From positions 1 through 35,576 of the forward strand of contig NZ_LIRJ01000139.1 in NCBI RefSeq assembly GCF_001419745.1: a stretch of DNA of 35,576 nt, read 5' to 3'. Positions 1 through 9,716 of this stretch are shown piece after piece. Origin of the DNA: Streptomyces silaceus. Its GTDB lineage: Bacteria > Actinomycetota > Actinomycetes > Streptomycetales > Streptomycetaceae. How positions within the stretch are numbered: position 1 is the first letter of the stretch; the number at the start of each line of letters is the position of its first letter. The notes beneath the pieces are model-generated. The model made no database searches. It had not been told where the DNA came from and saw only the letters and a program-made list of their open reading frames with translations. Position numbers and translations under genes: made by a program.

Positions 1-25
1 CACCCGCCCCGCACATGCCACCCTG

Positions 26-367
26 ATGACCATGCTGATCGCCCGCTCCGCCGCCCTCTTCGCCGTCGCCGCGCTCTTCGAGATCGGCGGCGCCTGGCTC
101 GTCTGGCAGGGCGTGCGCGAGCACAAGGGCTGGGCCTGGATCGGCGCCGGCGTCATCGCCCTCGGCATCTACGGCTTCATCGCCACCCTCCAGCCGGACG
201 CCGAGTTCGGCCGCATCCTCGCCGCGTACGGCGGCATCTTCGTCGCGGGTTCCATCGCCTGGGGCATGGTCGCGGACGGCTACCGGCCCGACCGGTGGGA
301 CGTACTCGGCGCCCTGATCTGCCTCGCCGGAATGGCCGTGATCATGTACGCCCCGCGAGGCCGCTGA
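26..367 (+). CDS. YnfA/UPF0060 family small membrane protein
   Basis: This 113-residue protein is almost entirely hydrophobic and forms about four membrane helices (roughly residues 7-28, 35-54, 62-82 and 92-109). The segment [11 protein letters not shown] near residue 18 and the Gly/Ala-rich helices match the YnfA (UPF0060) family, which is related to the small multidrug resistance superfamily. The length is normal for the family. Its substrate is not established; a transport role is inferred from the fold alone. A second in-frame ATG lies six bases downstream at position 32, and neither start has a clear Shine-Dalgarno sequence, so either could be used. The gene sits 55 bp upstream of the dehydrogenase gene on the same strand and may be cotranscribed with it. 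What lies upstream cannot be seen. Confidence 0.88.
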   Translation: MTMLIARSAALFAVAALFEIGGAWLVWQGVREHKGWAWIGAGVIALGIYGFIATLQPDAEFGRILAAYGGIFVAGSIAWGMVADGYRPDRWDVLGALICLAGMAVIMYAPRGR

Positions 368-422
368 ACGGCCCGCATATCCTGACGTCGACCCCTCCCC
401 CGAGGCCCCCGAGGAGCGCACC

Positions 423-1187
423 ATGACCGCCGCCGCCACCCGCATCGCGATCGTCACCGGCGCGAGCAGCGGCATCGGGGCCGCCACCGCGCACGGCCTC
501 GCCGCCGCCGGCTACCGCGTCGTGCTGACCGCGCGCCGCAAGGACCGCATCGAGGCGCTGGCCGCCGAGCTGACCGCCGCCGGGCACGACGCGGTCGCGT
601 ACGCGCTCGACGTCACCGACCGCGCGGCCGTGGACACCTTCGCGACGGCCTTCAAGAAGGTCGCGGTCCTCGTGAACAACGCGGGCGGCGCGCTCGGCGC
701 GGACAGCGTCGCCACGGGCGACCCCGCCGACTGGCGCCGGATGTACGAGACGAACGTCATCGGCACCCTGAACGTGACGCAGGCCCTGCTGCCCGCGCTC
801 ACCGCGAGCGGCGACGGCACGGTGGTCGTCCTCTCCTCCACCGCCGGACACGCCACGTACGAGGGAGGCGGCGGCTACGCGGCCGCCAAGCACGGCGAGC
901 ACGTCCTCGCCGAGACCCTCCGCCTGGAGATCGTCGGCACCCCGGTCCGCGTCATCGAGATCGCCCCGGGCATGGTCAAGACGGACGAGTTCGCGCTGAC
1001 CCGCTTCGGCGGCGACGCCGAGAAGGCGGCGAAGGTCTACGCGGGCGTCGCCGAGCCGCTCACCGCCGACGACGTGGCGGACACCATCACCTGGGCGGTC
1101 ACCCGCCCGCCGCACGTGAACGTCGACCTCCTGGTGGTCCGCCCGCGCGCCCAGGCCTCCAACACCAAGGTCCACAGGGAGTCGTGA
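423..1187 (+). CDS. Short-chain dehydrogenase/reductase (classical SDR)
   Basis: This is a 254-residue NAD(P)-dependent oxidoreductase of the classical SDR family. The cofactor-binding glycine motif TGASSGIG lies at residues 12-19, the NNAG motif near residue 87, a Ser in VVLSSTAG near 140, and the catalytic YxxxK is Tyr152/Lys156 (YAAAK). The Arg-rich segment after the second beta strand (TARRKDR) favours NADP(H). The closest general type is the YdfG/serine 3-dehydrogenase-like group, but the substrate cannot be read from sequence. The ATG start follows a good ribosome site (GAGGAG, about seven bases upstream). The stop codon overlaps or immediately precedes the start of the next small gene, which points to translational coupling. 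Confidence 0.9.
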   Translation: MTAAATRIAIVTGASSGIGAATAHGLAAAGYRVVLTARRKDRIEALAAELTAAGHDAVAYALDVTDRAAVDTFATAFKKVAVLVNNAGGALGADSVATGDPADWRRMYETNVIGTLNVTQALLPALTASGDGTVVVLSSTAGHATYEGGGGYAAAKHGEHVLAETLRLEIVGTPVRVIEIAPGMVKTDEFALTRFGGDAEKAAKVYAGVAEPLTADDVADTITWAVTRPPHVNVDLLVVRPRAQASNTKVHRES

Positions 1188-1189
1188 CG

Positions 1190-1399
1190 ATGGGCCTGCC
1201 CGGCGACGACCCCGGCGCCCCCGCGTACTCCGCCGACTCCCCCGACCCGCTCGAACGCCTCACCCACGAGCACGAGGCCCGCCGCCTCACGGAGGAGAAG
1301 AAGAACGAACGCCTGGTGTGGTGGTACCTCGCGTACTTCCTCTTCGGCATCCACCTGGTGGCATTCATCATGATCTACGCGATCAAGCACGCGGAGTAG
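1190..1399 (+). CDS. Small single-pass membrane protein, function unknown
   Basis: The protein is about 69 residues long. It has a Pro/Asp-rich N-terminus, a charged helix (about residues 24-41, ending in EEKKNER) and one C-terminal membrane helix (about 43-65, aromatic-rich). I place the start at the ATG at 1190 because AGGGAG lies eight bases upstream. A GTG at 1184, overlapping the dehydrogenase stop as GTGA, would add two residues but sits too close to that ribosome site. Coupling to the dehydrogenase suggests a shared process, perhaps membrane docking, but this is inference. I do not recognise a named family with confidence. Confidence 0.75.
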   Translation: MGLPGDDPGAPAYSADSPDPLERLTHEHEARRLTEEKKNERLVWWYLAYFLFGIHLVAFIMIYAIKHAE

Positions 1400-1409
1400 C
1401 GCTCAAGGA

Positions 1410-1442
1410 GCACTCACGGGGCACTCACGGGGCACTCAAAGG
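1410..1442. repeat. Three tandem 11-bp units between convergent genes
   Basis: The unit GCACTCACGGG occurs twice exactly (1410-1420 and 1421-1431) and a third time with two changes (1432-1442). The array lies between the stops of the small membrane protein gene and rtcB. No hairpin of note forms, so it does not look like a terminator. It is probably slippage-derived. Confidence 0.6.
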
Positions 1443-1485
1443 AGCACCGCTCCCAGAGCACCGCCCCAAGAACGCCGCCCCGCGG

Positions 1486-2679
1486 TCAGCCCTTCACGCA
1501 GATGACCTGCTTCAGCTTCGCCACGACCTCGACGAGGTCGCGCTGCTGGTCGATGACCTTCTCGATCGGCTTGTACGCACCCGGGATCTCGTCCACGACG
1601 CCCGAGTCCTTACGGCACTCGACGCCCCGCGTCTGCTCCTCCAGGTCCTTCGTCGAGAAGCGCCGCTTCGCCGCGCCCCGGCTCATCCGCCGGCCCGCGC
1701 CGTGCGAGGCCGAGTTGAAGGACGCCGCGTTGCCGAGGCCCTTCACGATGTACGAACCGGTGCCCATCGAGCCGGGAATGATCCCGTAGTCACCGCTGCC
1801 GGCGCGGATCGCGCCCTTCCGCGTGACCAGCAGGTCCATGCCGTCGTAGCGCTCTTCGCTGACGTAGTTGTGGTGACACGAAATGACGTCGCCGAAGGTC
1901 ACCTTCGCCTTCTTGAACTCTCGGCGGATCACGTCCTGGGAGAGCGCCATCATCATGGCCCTGTTGTACTTCGCGTACTCCTGCGCCCAGAACAGGTCGT
2001 GCCGGTACGCCGCCATCTGCGGAGTGTCCGCGATGAAGACGGCGAGATCCCGATCCACGAGTCCCTGGTTGTGCGGCAGCTTCCGGGCCTGGCCGATGTG
2101 GTGGTCCGCCAGTTCCTTGCCGATGTTCCGGGATCCCGAGTGCAGCATGATCCAGACCGAATTGTCCGAATCAAGGCAAAGCTCCCAGAAGTGGTTGCCC
2201 GAGCCAAGTGTCCCCATTTGCGCAGCAGCTCGCCCACGACGGAACCTGACCGCCTCGGCCACCCCGTCGAAACGGGACCAGAAGTCGTCCCAGCCCGCGG
2301 TCGCCAGACCGTGGAAGCCCCCCGGCTCGACGGGGTCGTCGTGCATTCCGCGCCCCACCGGAATCGCCTGCTCGATCTTCGAGCGCAGCCGCGACAGGTC
2401 GCCCGGAAGGTCGTTGGCGGTGAGCGACGTCTTGACGGCGCTCATCCCGCAGCCGATGTCGACGCCGACCGCCGCCGGGCAGACCGCGCCCTGCATCGCG
2501 ATCACCGAACCGACCGTCGCGCCCTTGCCGAAGTGGACGTCCGGCATGACCGCGAGGCCCTTGATCCACGGGAGCGTCGCCACGTTCCGCAGCTGCTGCA
2601 TCGCCGAGTCCTCGACCGACGTCGGGTCCGCCCACATCCGGATCGGTACCTTCGCGCCAGGAACCTCTACGTACGACAT
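1486..2679 (-). CDS. rtcB: RtcB-type RNA ligase (3'-phosphate/5'-OH)
   Basis: This 397-residue protein is a member of the RtcB family, which joins RNA 2',3'-cyclic-phosphate or 3'-phosphate ends to 5'-OH ends using GTP and Mn2+ (RNA repair and healing). The metal and GMP-binding motifs are all present: PDVHFGKG (46-53), GVDIGCG with Asp74 and Cys77, GSGNHF with His163, HSGSRN with His180, CHHNYV (268-273), and the guanylylated histidine His326 in NSASHGAGR. The ATG at 2679 is chosen because GAGGA lies six bases upstream and the protein then begins with the family's conserved N-terminus; the reading frame stays open further upstream without support. No archease, RtcA, RtcR or tRNA-splicing gene is next to it. 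It is transcribed towards the SDR gene pair. Confidence 0.95.
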   Translation of the reverse strand: MSYVEVPGAKVPIRMWADPTSVEDSAMQQLRNVATLPWIKGLAVMPDVHFGKGATVGSVIAMQGAVCPAAVGVDIGCGMSAVKTSLTANDLPGDLSRLRSKIEQAIPVGRGMHDDPVEPGGFHGLATAGWDDFWSRFDGVAEAVRFRRGRAAAQMGTLGSGNHFWELCLDSDNSVWIMLHSGSRNIGKELADHHIGQARKLPHNQGLVDRDLAVFIADTPQMAAYRHDLFWAQEYAKYNRAMMMALSQDVIRREFKKAKVTFGDVISCHHNYVSEERYDGMDLLVTRKGAIRAGSGDYGIIPGSMGTGSYIVKGLGNAASFNSASHGAGRRMSRGAAKRRFSTKDLEEQTRGVECRKDSGVVDEIPGAYKPIEKVIDQQRDLVEVVAKLKQVICVKG

Positions 2680-2877
2680 ATCGTCCTCTTTCCCCCGAAA
2701 ACAAACACAAGTCAGGAAGCGCAAATACCGGAGCCAAGGTCGACGAAAGGGGTATCGGACCGGCATCCACGGCAGCGCGTGCGATAGACATTGTGTCCAC
2801 CGGCCGTCTGCCGGCGGCAACCGAATATCCAGGCACAATCAGCCGATCGGGCTGACCACGCGAGAGGAGCCATCACG

Positions 2878-3822
2878 GTGCAGCGGAAGGCCAAGGCCTG
2901 TGTTCCCGGTGTCGCCGCGCTCCTCGCGGCGACACTGCTCGCGGGCTGCAGCGGCGGTTCGGGCCTCGGCGACGAGAGCGACGACTCCAAGCCGGGCGAC
3001 GGCGGCAGTTCGACCGCCCCGGCCCAGCCCGGCAAGTACCGCACGCTCCCCGAGCCCTGCGGCGAGATCGACCGCGGCACCCTCGACGCGCTGCTGCCCG
3101 GCATCGCGGAGATGGACGACACCGAGCAGCGCGAGAAGGCGTACGAGGGCACGCCCACCGGGACGTACGACACCGACCGGCGCGTGGGATGCAGCTGGAA
3201 GGTCCAGTCCTCCGACGCCTCCCACCACCTCCTCGTCGACTTCGAGCGCGTCGTCTCGTACGACGGCACGGTCAGCGACGACGACCGCGCCGCCGAGGTC
3301 TACGCGACGAAGCTGCGGGACGCCGACCTGCCCGAGCCGAGCACCTCGGACCCGGCGGACGAGGGCGACGGCGCGGACGCCGAGTCCACGGAGGAGTCCG
3401 GCAAGGCCGACGACCCCGAGGGCGGCGACAAGGCCCAGGGCGGCAAGAACGGCCGGAGCGACACCGCCGACGACGACAAGGGCGAGAAGGACGGAAAGGG
3501 CGACAAGGGGGACGAGGGAGATAAGGCCGACGCGAAGGACGGGGGGGACGGGGCCTCTCAGGCCGCCACCCCGCCGCCCGGCCTGGAGCCCCGCACCCTC
3601 GACGACCTCGGTGACGAGGCCTTCCTCGACGACGCCCTCGCCGCCTCCGCCTCCGCCAGCCGTCACCGCACCGTGACTGTGGTGTTCCGCACGTCGAACG
3701 TCATCGTGACCATCGAGTACGACGAGCAGCCCGGCCGCCGCACGGACGTCCCGGACAGCAAGGAAATGCAGGACAAGGCCCTTGAACTGGCCGACCGGCT
3801 GGCCGGCGACTTCGACGAGTAG
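2878..3822 (+). CDS. DUF3558 lipoprotein, first paralogue
   Basis: This is a 314-residue secreted lipoprotein of the actinobacterial DUF3558 group. A short basic N-terminus and hydrophobic segment end in the lipobox LLAGC, with Cys24 as the lipidation site. The DUF3558-like part begins at YRTLPEPC and contains the second conserved cysteine in the CSW motif. The domain is interrupted at about residues 160-235 by a low-complexity Asp/Gly/Lys/Glu segment and then resumes with a conserved C-terminal part ending near LADRLAGDFDE. The GTG start at 2878 follows GAGAGGAG; the frame is open 87 bp further upstream without a ribosome site. Function is unknown. The family is thought to sit on the outer face of the membrane. 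The downstream gene is a paralogue, so the pair looks like a tandem duplication. Confidence 0.88.
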   Translation: MQRKAKACVPGVAALLAATLLAGCSGGSGLGDESDDSKPGDGGSSTAPAQPGKYRTLPEPCGEIDRGTLDALLPGIAEMDDTEQREKAYEGTPTGTYDTDRRVGCSWKVQSSDASHHLLVDFERVVSYDGTVSDDDRAAEVYATKLRDADLPEPSTSDPADEGDGADAESTEESGKADDPEGGDKAQGGKNGRSDTADDDKGEKDGKGDKGDEGDKADAKDGGDGASQAATPPPGLEPRTLDDLGDEAFLDDALAASASASRHRTVTVVFRTSNVIVTIEYDEQPGRRTDVPDSKEMQDKALELADRLAGDFDE

Positions 3823-3856
3823 CCGACGGCCGGGGCGGCCGTGACCGGGGCTCCGG

Positions 3857-3872
3857 CTCCGGTGAACCGGAG
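3857..3872. terminator. Perfect inverted repeat after first DUF3558 gene
   Basis: Arms CTCCGGT (3857-3863) and ACCGGAG (3866-3872) flank a two-base centre, 35 bp after the stop codon. It could be a U-less terminator, which is common in Streptomyces, or an operator for the next gene. The short centre makes it less stable as an RNA hairpin than the terminator at 4980. Confidence 0.4.
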
Positions 3873-3917
3873 TCGTCCCCCGTCGCATGCGCGTACCGTG
3901 GCCCCTCGGACCCGACG

Positions 3918-3958
3918 ACGTCACGAGACGAACTGGACGTACGTCACGAGACGAACTG
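3918..3958. repeat. 18-bp perfect direct repeat in leader of second DUF3558 gene
   Basis: ACGTCACGAGACGAACTG occurs at 3918-3935 and again at 3941-3958, with a 5-bp spacer (period 23 bp). The second copy ends five bases before the AAGGA ribosome site of the gene starting at 3971. Two same-facing copies about two helical turns apart fit binding of an activator or repressor dimer. A slippage duplication is also possible. Confidence 0.7.
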
Positions 3959-3970
3959 AGTGAAGGAACC

Positions 3971-4885
3971 ATGCACCGACCTGCACAGCGAAAGCGACAG
4001 CTCCGCAGCCGCCTCCTCGTCTGCGCGGCCGCCGTACCGGTGATCCTCGTCGCCTCCGGCTGCTCCTCCGACTCCGACTCCGGCTCCGACGGCGCCAAGA
4101 AGGAGTCGAGCCCGAAGGCCTCCGCGTCGGCCAAGGCCGGCGAGAAGCCCGTGACGGTGGAGAAGGCCGCGTACGCCAAGCTTCCCGAGCCCTGCAAGGT
4201 CCTGTCGAAGAAGACCCTCGAGGACCTGGTGCCGAAGGCGAAGGACACGTCGGGCAAGGCCGGCACGTCCAGCGACACGGCCCTGCGCGGCTCCTGCTCC
4301 TGGGACAGCCTCGACAACAACGGCGTGGACGGCTCGCAGTTCCGCTGGCTGCGCGTCTCGCTGATGCGCTTCGAGTCGGACTCCTCGCTCGGCAGCGGTG
4401 CCAAGCGCGCCCAGGAGAACTACGCCAAGCAGGTCGCGGACGCGCAGGAGACCAAGGACGCGAAGGGCGTCAAGACGGAGCAGCTGTCGGGCGTGGGCCA
4501 GCAGGCCACGCTCGTGCGGTACGACCTGAAGAAGGACAAGGACACCTTCAAGCAGCAGACGGTCGTGACGCGCGTCGAGAACGCCGTCGTGACGATCGAC
4601 TTCAACGGCGCGGGCCTCGCGGGCGACAAGACCCCCGACGCCGGCGACCTGTCGAAGGACGCGGGGAAGGCCGCGAAGGAGGCCGCCGCCGCGGTCGTCT
4701 CCGCCAACGAGGGCAAGGCCCCGGAGTCGAGCGAGAAGCCGAAGGGCGACGACTCGAAGAGCGATGACGCGAAGAGCGACGACTCCAAGGCCGACGGCTC
4801 CAAGTCGGACGACGCGAAGTCGGACGACGCCAAGGCCGACGACAGCGGCAAGTCGAAGGACAAGGCCGCCGGCAGCAAGTCCTGA
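3971..4885 (+). CDS. DUF3558 lipoprotein, second paralogue with acidic/Lys repeat tail
   Basis: This is a 304-residue lipoprotein. A basic N-terminus and hydrophobic stretch end at a lipobox-like VASGC (Cys31). The mature part starts with a Ser/Asp/Lys-rich spacer, then YAKLPEPCKVL, and a CSW motif near residue 117, as in the upstream paralogue. The two conserved cysteines probably pair in DUF3558. The last 60 or so residues are imperfect KSDD/KADD repeats. The ATG at 3971 is chosen for its AAGGA ribosome site and because the signal sequence begins there. In the upstream paralogue the charged low-complexity block sits inside the domain, while here it is a C-terminal tail. Function is unknown. 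Confidence 0.88.
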   Translation: MHRPAQRKRQLRSRLLVCAAAVPVILVASGCSSDSDSGSDGAKKESSPKASASAKAGEKPVTVEKAAYAKLPEPCKVLSKKTLEDLVPKAKDTSGKAGTSSDTALRGSCSWDSLDNNGVDGSQFRWLRVSLMRFESDSSLGSGAKRAQENYAKQVADAQETKDAKGVKTEQLSGVGQQATLVRYDLKKDKDTFKQQTVVTRVENAVVTIDFNGAGLAGDKTPDAGDLSKDAGKAAKEAAAAVVSANEGKAPESSEKPKGDDSKSDDAKSDDSKADGSKSDDAKSDDAKADDSGKSKDKAAGSKS

Positions 4886-4886
4886 C

Positions 4887-4963
4887 CCGGTGACCACGGT
4901 CTGATCCGGTGACCACGGCCTGACGTGGTGACCACCGCCTGATCCCGATGACCACTGCCTGAC
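4887..4963. repeat. Four imperfect tandem 19-20-bp units after second DUF3558 gene
   Basis: Four units of the form CCGGTGACCACGGTCTGAT start at 4887, 4906, 4925 and 4944. Each keeps TGACCAC and CTGA. They begin immediately after the stop codon and end just before the terminator at 4980. No reading frame crosses them from the upstream gene. Confidence 0.75.
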
Positions 4964-4979
4964 GCCAGGCGATCGTGAC

Positions 4980-5012
4980 GGAGCCCGCCCCCCTCTTGAG
5001 GGGGCGGGCTCC
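4980..5012 (+). terminator. Strong intrinsic terminator
   Basis: A 13-bp perfect GC stem, GGAGCCCGCCCCC (4980-4992) with GGGGGCGGGCTCC (5000-5012), closes a 7-base loop. It lies 95 bp past the DUF3558 stop and before the methyltransferase. There is no long U tract, which is usual for Streptomyces. It should stop readthrough from the lipoprotein pair. The rest of the gap to 5162 shows no other clear signal. Confidence 0.85.
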
Positions 5013-5162
5013 TCGCGTATCCGCCCCGCCGCCGTCCCACCCCCGCCGCCCCCAGAGACACGAGCCGCCGTCCGGATCTTTGGTGCTTCCGCCAGTACGG
5101 ATGCCCGCCGGGACCTGGAGAGACTGCCGAGGACATGACCACCCGCAGGGGAGGACGGCACG

Positions 5163-5909
5163 GTGAGCGCGAGCACGCAGCAGTACGACGGGATCGGCGA
5201 GGCGTACGAGGGCTTCAAGGCCCTGCCGCTGGAGCAGTACGTGGCGGTGCCCGCGTTCCTGGGCCTGGTCGGGGACGTCCGGGGCAGGTCGGTGCTCGAC
5301 CTGGCCTGCGGGACCGGCTTCTACAGCCGGGAGTTCAGGCGGCGCGGCGCCGCGGAGGTGCTCGGCGTCGACATCTCCGGCGAGATGGTCGCCGTGGCAC
5401 GGGAGTGGGAGAGGAAGGAGCCGCTCGGCGTGCGCTACGAGGTCGGCGACGTGTCCCAACTGCCGCCCGTGGAGGAGCCCTTCGACGTGGCCCTCGGCGT
5501 CCATCTGCTCAACTACGCGCAGGACGCCGCCACCATGGAGCTGATGTGCCGCGCGGTGCACCGGAGCCTGCGGCCGGGCGGCACGTTCTTCGTCGTCAAC
5601 CAGTCGCCCGGCTTCCGTTTCGACGGGCCCTCCCCGGAGAAGTACGGCTTCCGCAGCGAACCGACCGGCGAGGACGCCGAGATCGGCCCGCGCGTGCTGA
5701 CCACGGCGCTGCTCGACCCGCCGGTCTCCTTCGTCGCCACCCGCCCGTGCCGCGAGGTCTACGAGAAGTGCCTGGCGGCCGCCGGGTTCAGCGAGGTCGA
5801 CTGGGTCCCGATGGAGGTCTCCGACGCGGGCGTGCGTGCGTTCGGCACGGACCACTGGGCGGACTTCCGCGCCAACCCGCCGCTGGAGATGCTGCGCTGC
5901 CGCGCCTGA
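5163..5909 (+). CDS. Class I SAM-dependent methyltransferase
   Basis: This 248-residue protein has the Rossmann-type methyltransferase fold. Motif I is VLDLACGTGFYS (about 40-51), the acidic end of strand beta-2 is LGVDIS, motif II is around VGDVSQLP, and a later motif is SLRPGGTFFVV, all in the order of Methyltransf_11/25-like enzymes. The methyl acceptor is unknown; such small stand-alone enzymes act on small molecules, quinones or toxins. The GTG start follows GGGAGGA about seven bases upstream. It stands alone between a strong terminator and the DUF2637 gene, which begins about 105 bp later on the same strand and could be cotranscribed. Confidence 0.88.
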   Translation: MSASTQQYDGIGEAYEGFKALPLEQYVAVPAFLGLVGDVRGRSVLDLACGTGFYSREFRRRGAAEVLGVDISGEMVAVAREWERKEPLGVRYEVGDVSQLPPVEEPFDVALGVHLLNYAQDAATMELMCRAVHRSLRPGGTFFVVNQSPGFRFDGPSPEKYGFRSEPTGEDAEIGPRVLTTALLDPPVSFVATRPCREVYEKCLAAAGFSEVDWVPMEVSDAGVRAFGTDHWADFRANPPLEMLRCRA

Positions 5910-6014
5910 TGTCCTGACCCCGCCTCACCCGTTTCCCGCGTACCGCTCCACACCTCGCCGCACACGTGTGCCAGGCTGTCCGACGCAACAGACGGATCAG
6001 GGAGGGGACCGCGG

Positions 6015-7463
<1,449 letters not shown>

Positions 7464-7469
<6 letters not shown>

Positions 7470-7479
7470 GCCGCTAGGC
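7464..7479. terminator. Palindrome containing both convergent stop codons
   Basis: GCCTAG (7464-7469) and CTAGGC (7474-7479) are separated by GCCG. The plus-strand gene ends with the TAG in the left arm. The minus-strand gene ends with the TAG formed by the right arm. The hairpin is short, so a termination role is uncertain, but the two reading frames end only four bases apart. Confidence 0.45.
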
Positions 7480-7683
7480 CCGGCTCTTGGCCCGTGCCTT
7501 GGCGCTCTCTCCGTAGAGGGCGAGCGCGCCGCCGACCACGGCCAGCAGCACGTAGAGCGGCGTGGAGATGTCCCACCACTGGTGCAGGGCGCCCCAGGGC
7601 CTGTCGTCAAAGGTGCGCCCGACGACACCGAGGGCGCCCTGGATTCCGACGATCCATCCGACGATGGCGATGATCTGCTTCAT
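7474..7683 (-). CDS. Small two-helix membrane protein, function unknown
   Basis: This 69-residue protein has two hydrophobic helices (about residues 2-22 and 42-60) separated by a Trp-rich loop (RPWGALHQWWD), and a basic C-terminus (KARAKSRA). Conserved proteins of this shape are common next to lysS in Streptomyces but have no known role. The ATG is preceded by GGAG, either 2 or 11 bases upstream, neither ideal. It is downstream of lysS on the same strand, beyond a hairpin, so it may have its own promoter. Confidence 0.72.
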   Translation of the reverse strand: MKQIIAIVGWIVGIQGALGVVGRTFDDRPWGALHQWWDISTPLYVLLAVVGGALALYGESAKARAKSRA

Positions 7684-7759
7684 GACTCCACGATCTCCGG
7701 GGACGGGCGCCGAAACGTCCTGCCCCCGGCGGAGATCGCGGGTAGTCCGAAGGATGCAG

Positions 7760-7782
7760 CCGCCCGCGATCCCCGCGGGCGG
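7760..7782 (-). terminator. Hairpin downstream of lysS
   Basis: Nine-base arms CCGCCCGCG (7760-7768) and CGCGGGCGG (7774-7782) close a five-base loop, 12 bases after the lysS stop in its direction of transcription. The stable GC stem without a U tract is typical of Streptomyces terminators. Confidence 0.7.
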
Positions 7783-7793
7783 CCGCCGTGGTC

Positions 7794-9557
7794 CTACGCG
7801 CCGAGCAGCTTCCTGACCCGGTCGGCACCGACCGCGAGCAGCAGCGTGGGCAGCCGCGGCCCGGTCTCGCGGGTGACCAGGAGGCGGTACAGGAGCGCGA
7901 AGAACGAGCGCTGCGCGACCTTGATCTCCGGCGGCAGCTCCTTGGCCGTCGCGTCCGCCGAGAAGCCGGCCCGCACCTTCGGCACGCCGTACACCAGGTG
8001 GGTCAGGCCGTCGAGCGACCAGTGGTCGTCGAGGCCCTCGATGAGCAGCCGCAGCGACTCGCGGCCCTCGTCGTCCAGGGACGACAGGAGCTCGGTGTCC
8101 GGCTCGGAGCGGACGATCGTGCGGGCCTCGGCCGGGACCTGGGTGGTGATCCAGTTCTCGGCGCGGTCGAGGCGCGGCCGGACCTCGTCGAGCGAGGCGA
8201 GCGGCGCGGTCGGGTCGAGGTCGCCCAGGATCCGCAGGGTCTGGTCCTCGGCGCCGGCGGTGATGTCGGCGACGGAGGCCAGCGTGCGGTAGGGCAGCGG
8301 GCGCGGGGTGCGCGGCAGCTCACCGGCGGCCGTGCGCACCGCGCGGGTGTGCGCGGCGGCGTCGGCGGGCAGCACGGAGCCGTCGGCGACCTTGGCCTCC
8401 AGCTTGTCCCACTCGTCGTAGAGCCGCTGGATCTCCTGGTCGAAGGCGATCTTGAAGGACTGGTTGGGCTTGCGGCGCGCGTACAGCCAGCGCAGCAGCG
8501 GCGCCTCCATGATCTTCAGGGCGTCGGCCGGGGTGGGCACACCGCCCTTGGAGGACGACATCTTCGCCATGCCGGAGATGCCCACGAAGGCGTACATCGG
8601 GCCGATGGGCTGCACGCCGTCGAAGATCTGCCGGACGATCTGGCCGCCGACGACGAAGGACGAGCCGGGCGAGGAGTGGTCCACGCCGGACGGCTCGAAG
8701 ATCACGCCCTCGTACGCCCAGCGCATCGGCCAGTCGACCTTCCAGACCAGCTTGCCGCGGTTGAACTCGCTGAGCCGGACGGTCTCGCCGAAGCCGCACG
8801 CGGTGCAGGTGTAGACGAGCTCGGTGGTCTCGTCGTCGTACGAGACGACGGTCGTGAGGTCCTTCTCGCACCGGCCGCAGTACGGCTTGTACGGGAAGTA
8901 CCCGCCCGCGCCGCCGCTGCCGTCGTCCTCGCCGGCCGCGCCGGAGCCCTCGGCGGCCTCCAGCTCGGCCTCGTCGACCGGCTTCTGCTGCTTCTTGCCG
9001 CCCTTGCCGCCCGCCGCCGGGTCCTTCTTGGTGCGGTACTGGTCGAGGATGGCGTCGATGTCGCCGCGGTGCTTCATCGCGTGCAGGACCTGCTCGCGGT
9101 AGACCCCGGAGGTGTACTGCGCGGTCTGGCTGATGCCGTCGTACTCCACGCCCAGCTCGGCGAGCGACTCGGTCATCGCGGCCTTGAAGTGCTCGGCCCA
9201 GTTCGGGTACGCGGAGCCGGCCGGGGCCGGGACCGAGGTCAGCGGCTTGCCGATGTGCTCGGCCCAGGACTCGTCGATGCCGGGGACGCCGGCCGGGACC
9301 TTGCGGTACCGGTCGTAGTCGTCCCAGGAGATCAGGTGCCTGACCTCGTACCCGCGGCGGCGGATCTCGTCGGCGACCAGGTGCGGGGTCATGACCTCGC
9401 GGAGGTTGCCGAGGTGGATCGGGCCGGAGGGCGAGAGACCGGAGGCGACGACGACCGGTTTGCCCGGGGCACGACGCTCCGACTCGGCGATGACCTCGTC
9501 CGCATAGCGGGAGACCCAGTCGGTGGTATCTGCGCTCTGAGCTGCCACGATCGGCAC
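7794..9557 (-). CDS. lysS: Class I lysyl-tRNA synthetase
   Basis: This 587-residue enzyme charges tRNA-Lys with lysine. It is the class I type found in archaea and some bacteria, including streptomycetes, and not the common class II enzyme. The HIGH-type motif is HLGN at residues 48-51, and KMSSSKG is near residue 332. An internal zinc-ribbon-like part carries two CxxC pairs (CGRC and CTAC) near 210-240. A Lys/Gly/Ser-rich insertion precedes it. The C-terminal helical anticodon-binding part ends at KLLGA. The start at 9557 gives the family's usual N-terminus. It is divergent from argS, sharing a 159-bp intergenic region. Confidence 0.96.
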   Translation of the reverse strand: MPIVAAQSADTTDWVSRYADEVIAESERRAPGKPVVVASGLSPSGPIHLGNLREVMTPHLVADEIRRRGYEVRHLISWDDYDRYRKVPAGVPGIDESWAEHIGKPLTSVPAPAGSAYPNWAEHFKAAMTESLAELGVEYDGISQTAQYTSGVYREQVLHAMKHRGDIDAILDQYRTKKDPAAGGKGGKKQQKPVDEAELEAAEGSGAAGEDDGSGGAGGYFPYKPYCGRCEKDLTTVVSYDDETTELVYTCTACGFGETVRLSEFNRGKLVWKVDWPMRWAYEGVIFEPSGVDHSSPGSSFVVGGQIVRQIFDGVQPIGPMYAFVGISGMAKMSSSKGGVPTPADALKIMEAPLLRWLYARRKPNQSFKIAFDQEIQRLYDEWDKLEAKVADGSVLPADAAAHTRAVRTAAGELPRTPRPLPYRTLASVADITAGAEDQTLRILGDLDPTAPLASLDEVRPRLDRAENWITTQVPAEARTIVRSEPDTELLSSLDDEGRESLRLLIEGLDDHWSLDGLTHLVYGVPKVRAGFSADATAKELPPEIKVAQRSFFALLYRLLVTRETGPRLPTLLLAVGADRVRKLLGA

Positions 9558-9651
9558 GTCCTCTGGTTTCCTCGGGTTCTCGGAAGTTGGCGTCTGCCAT
9601 TCTCCCAGACGGAAGGACCCGCTCCGGGGTTGCGTTTATCCGGGCGAAGCG

Positions 9652-9672
9652 GTGTCCCTCCTCATGGGACAC
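9652..9672. promoter_or_regulatory. Inverted repeat in the argS leader
   Basis: GTGTCCC (9652-9658) and GGGACAC (9666-9672) surround a 7-base centre, 44 bp before the argS start, within the lysS-argS divergent region. It may be an RNA hairpin in the argS leader or a protein site. No T-box features (specifier loop, T-box sequence) are seen. Confidence 0.4.
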
Positions 9673-9716
9673 TCGACGGACAGATTCCTGCACGCCATTT
9701 ACCAGAACGGAAGCTC

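Noticed and set aside
4887..4963. CRISPR array
   Set aside because: Units are 19-20 bp, imperfect and contiguous with no spacers. The other repeat sets here likewise lack unique spacers.
7788..9716. Long open frame upstream of argS, in frame with it
   Set aside because: It is the antisense of lysS. ArgRS homologues begin at 9717, and codon bias supports lysS on the minus strand.
9558..9716. T-box or tRNA gene near the synthetase genes
   Set aside because: No cloverleaf, specifier loop or T-box sequence is seen in the 159 bp.
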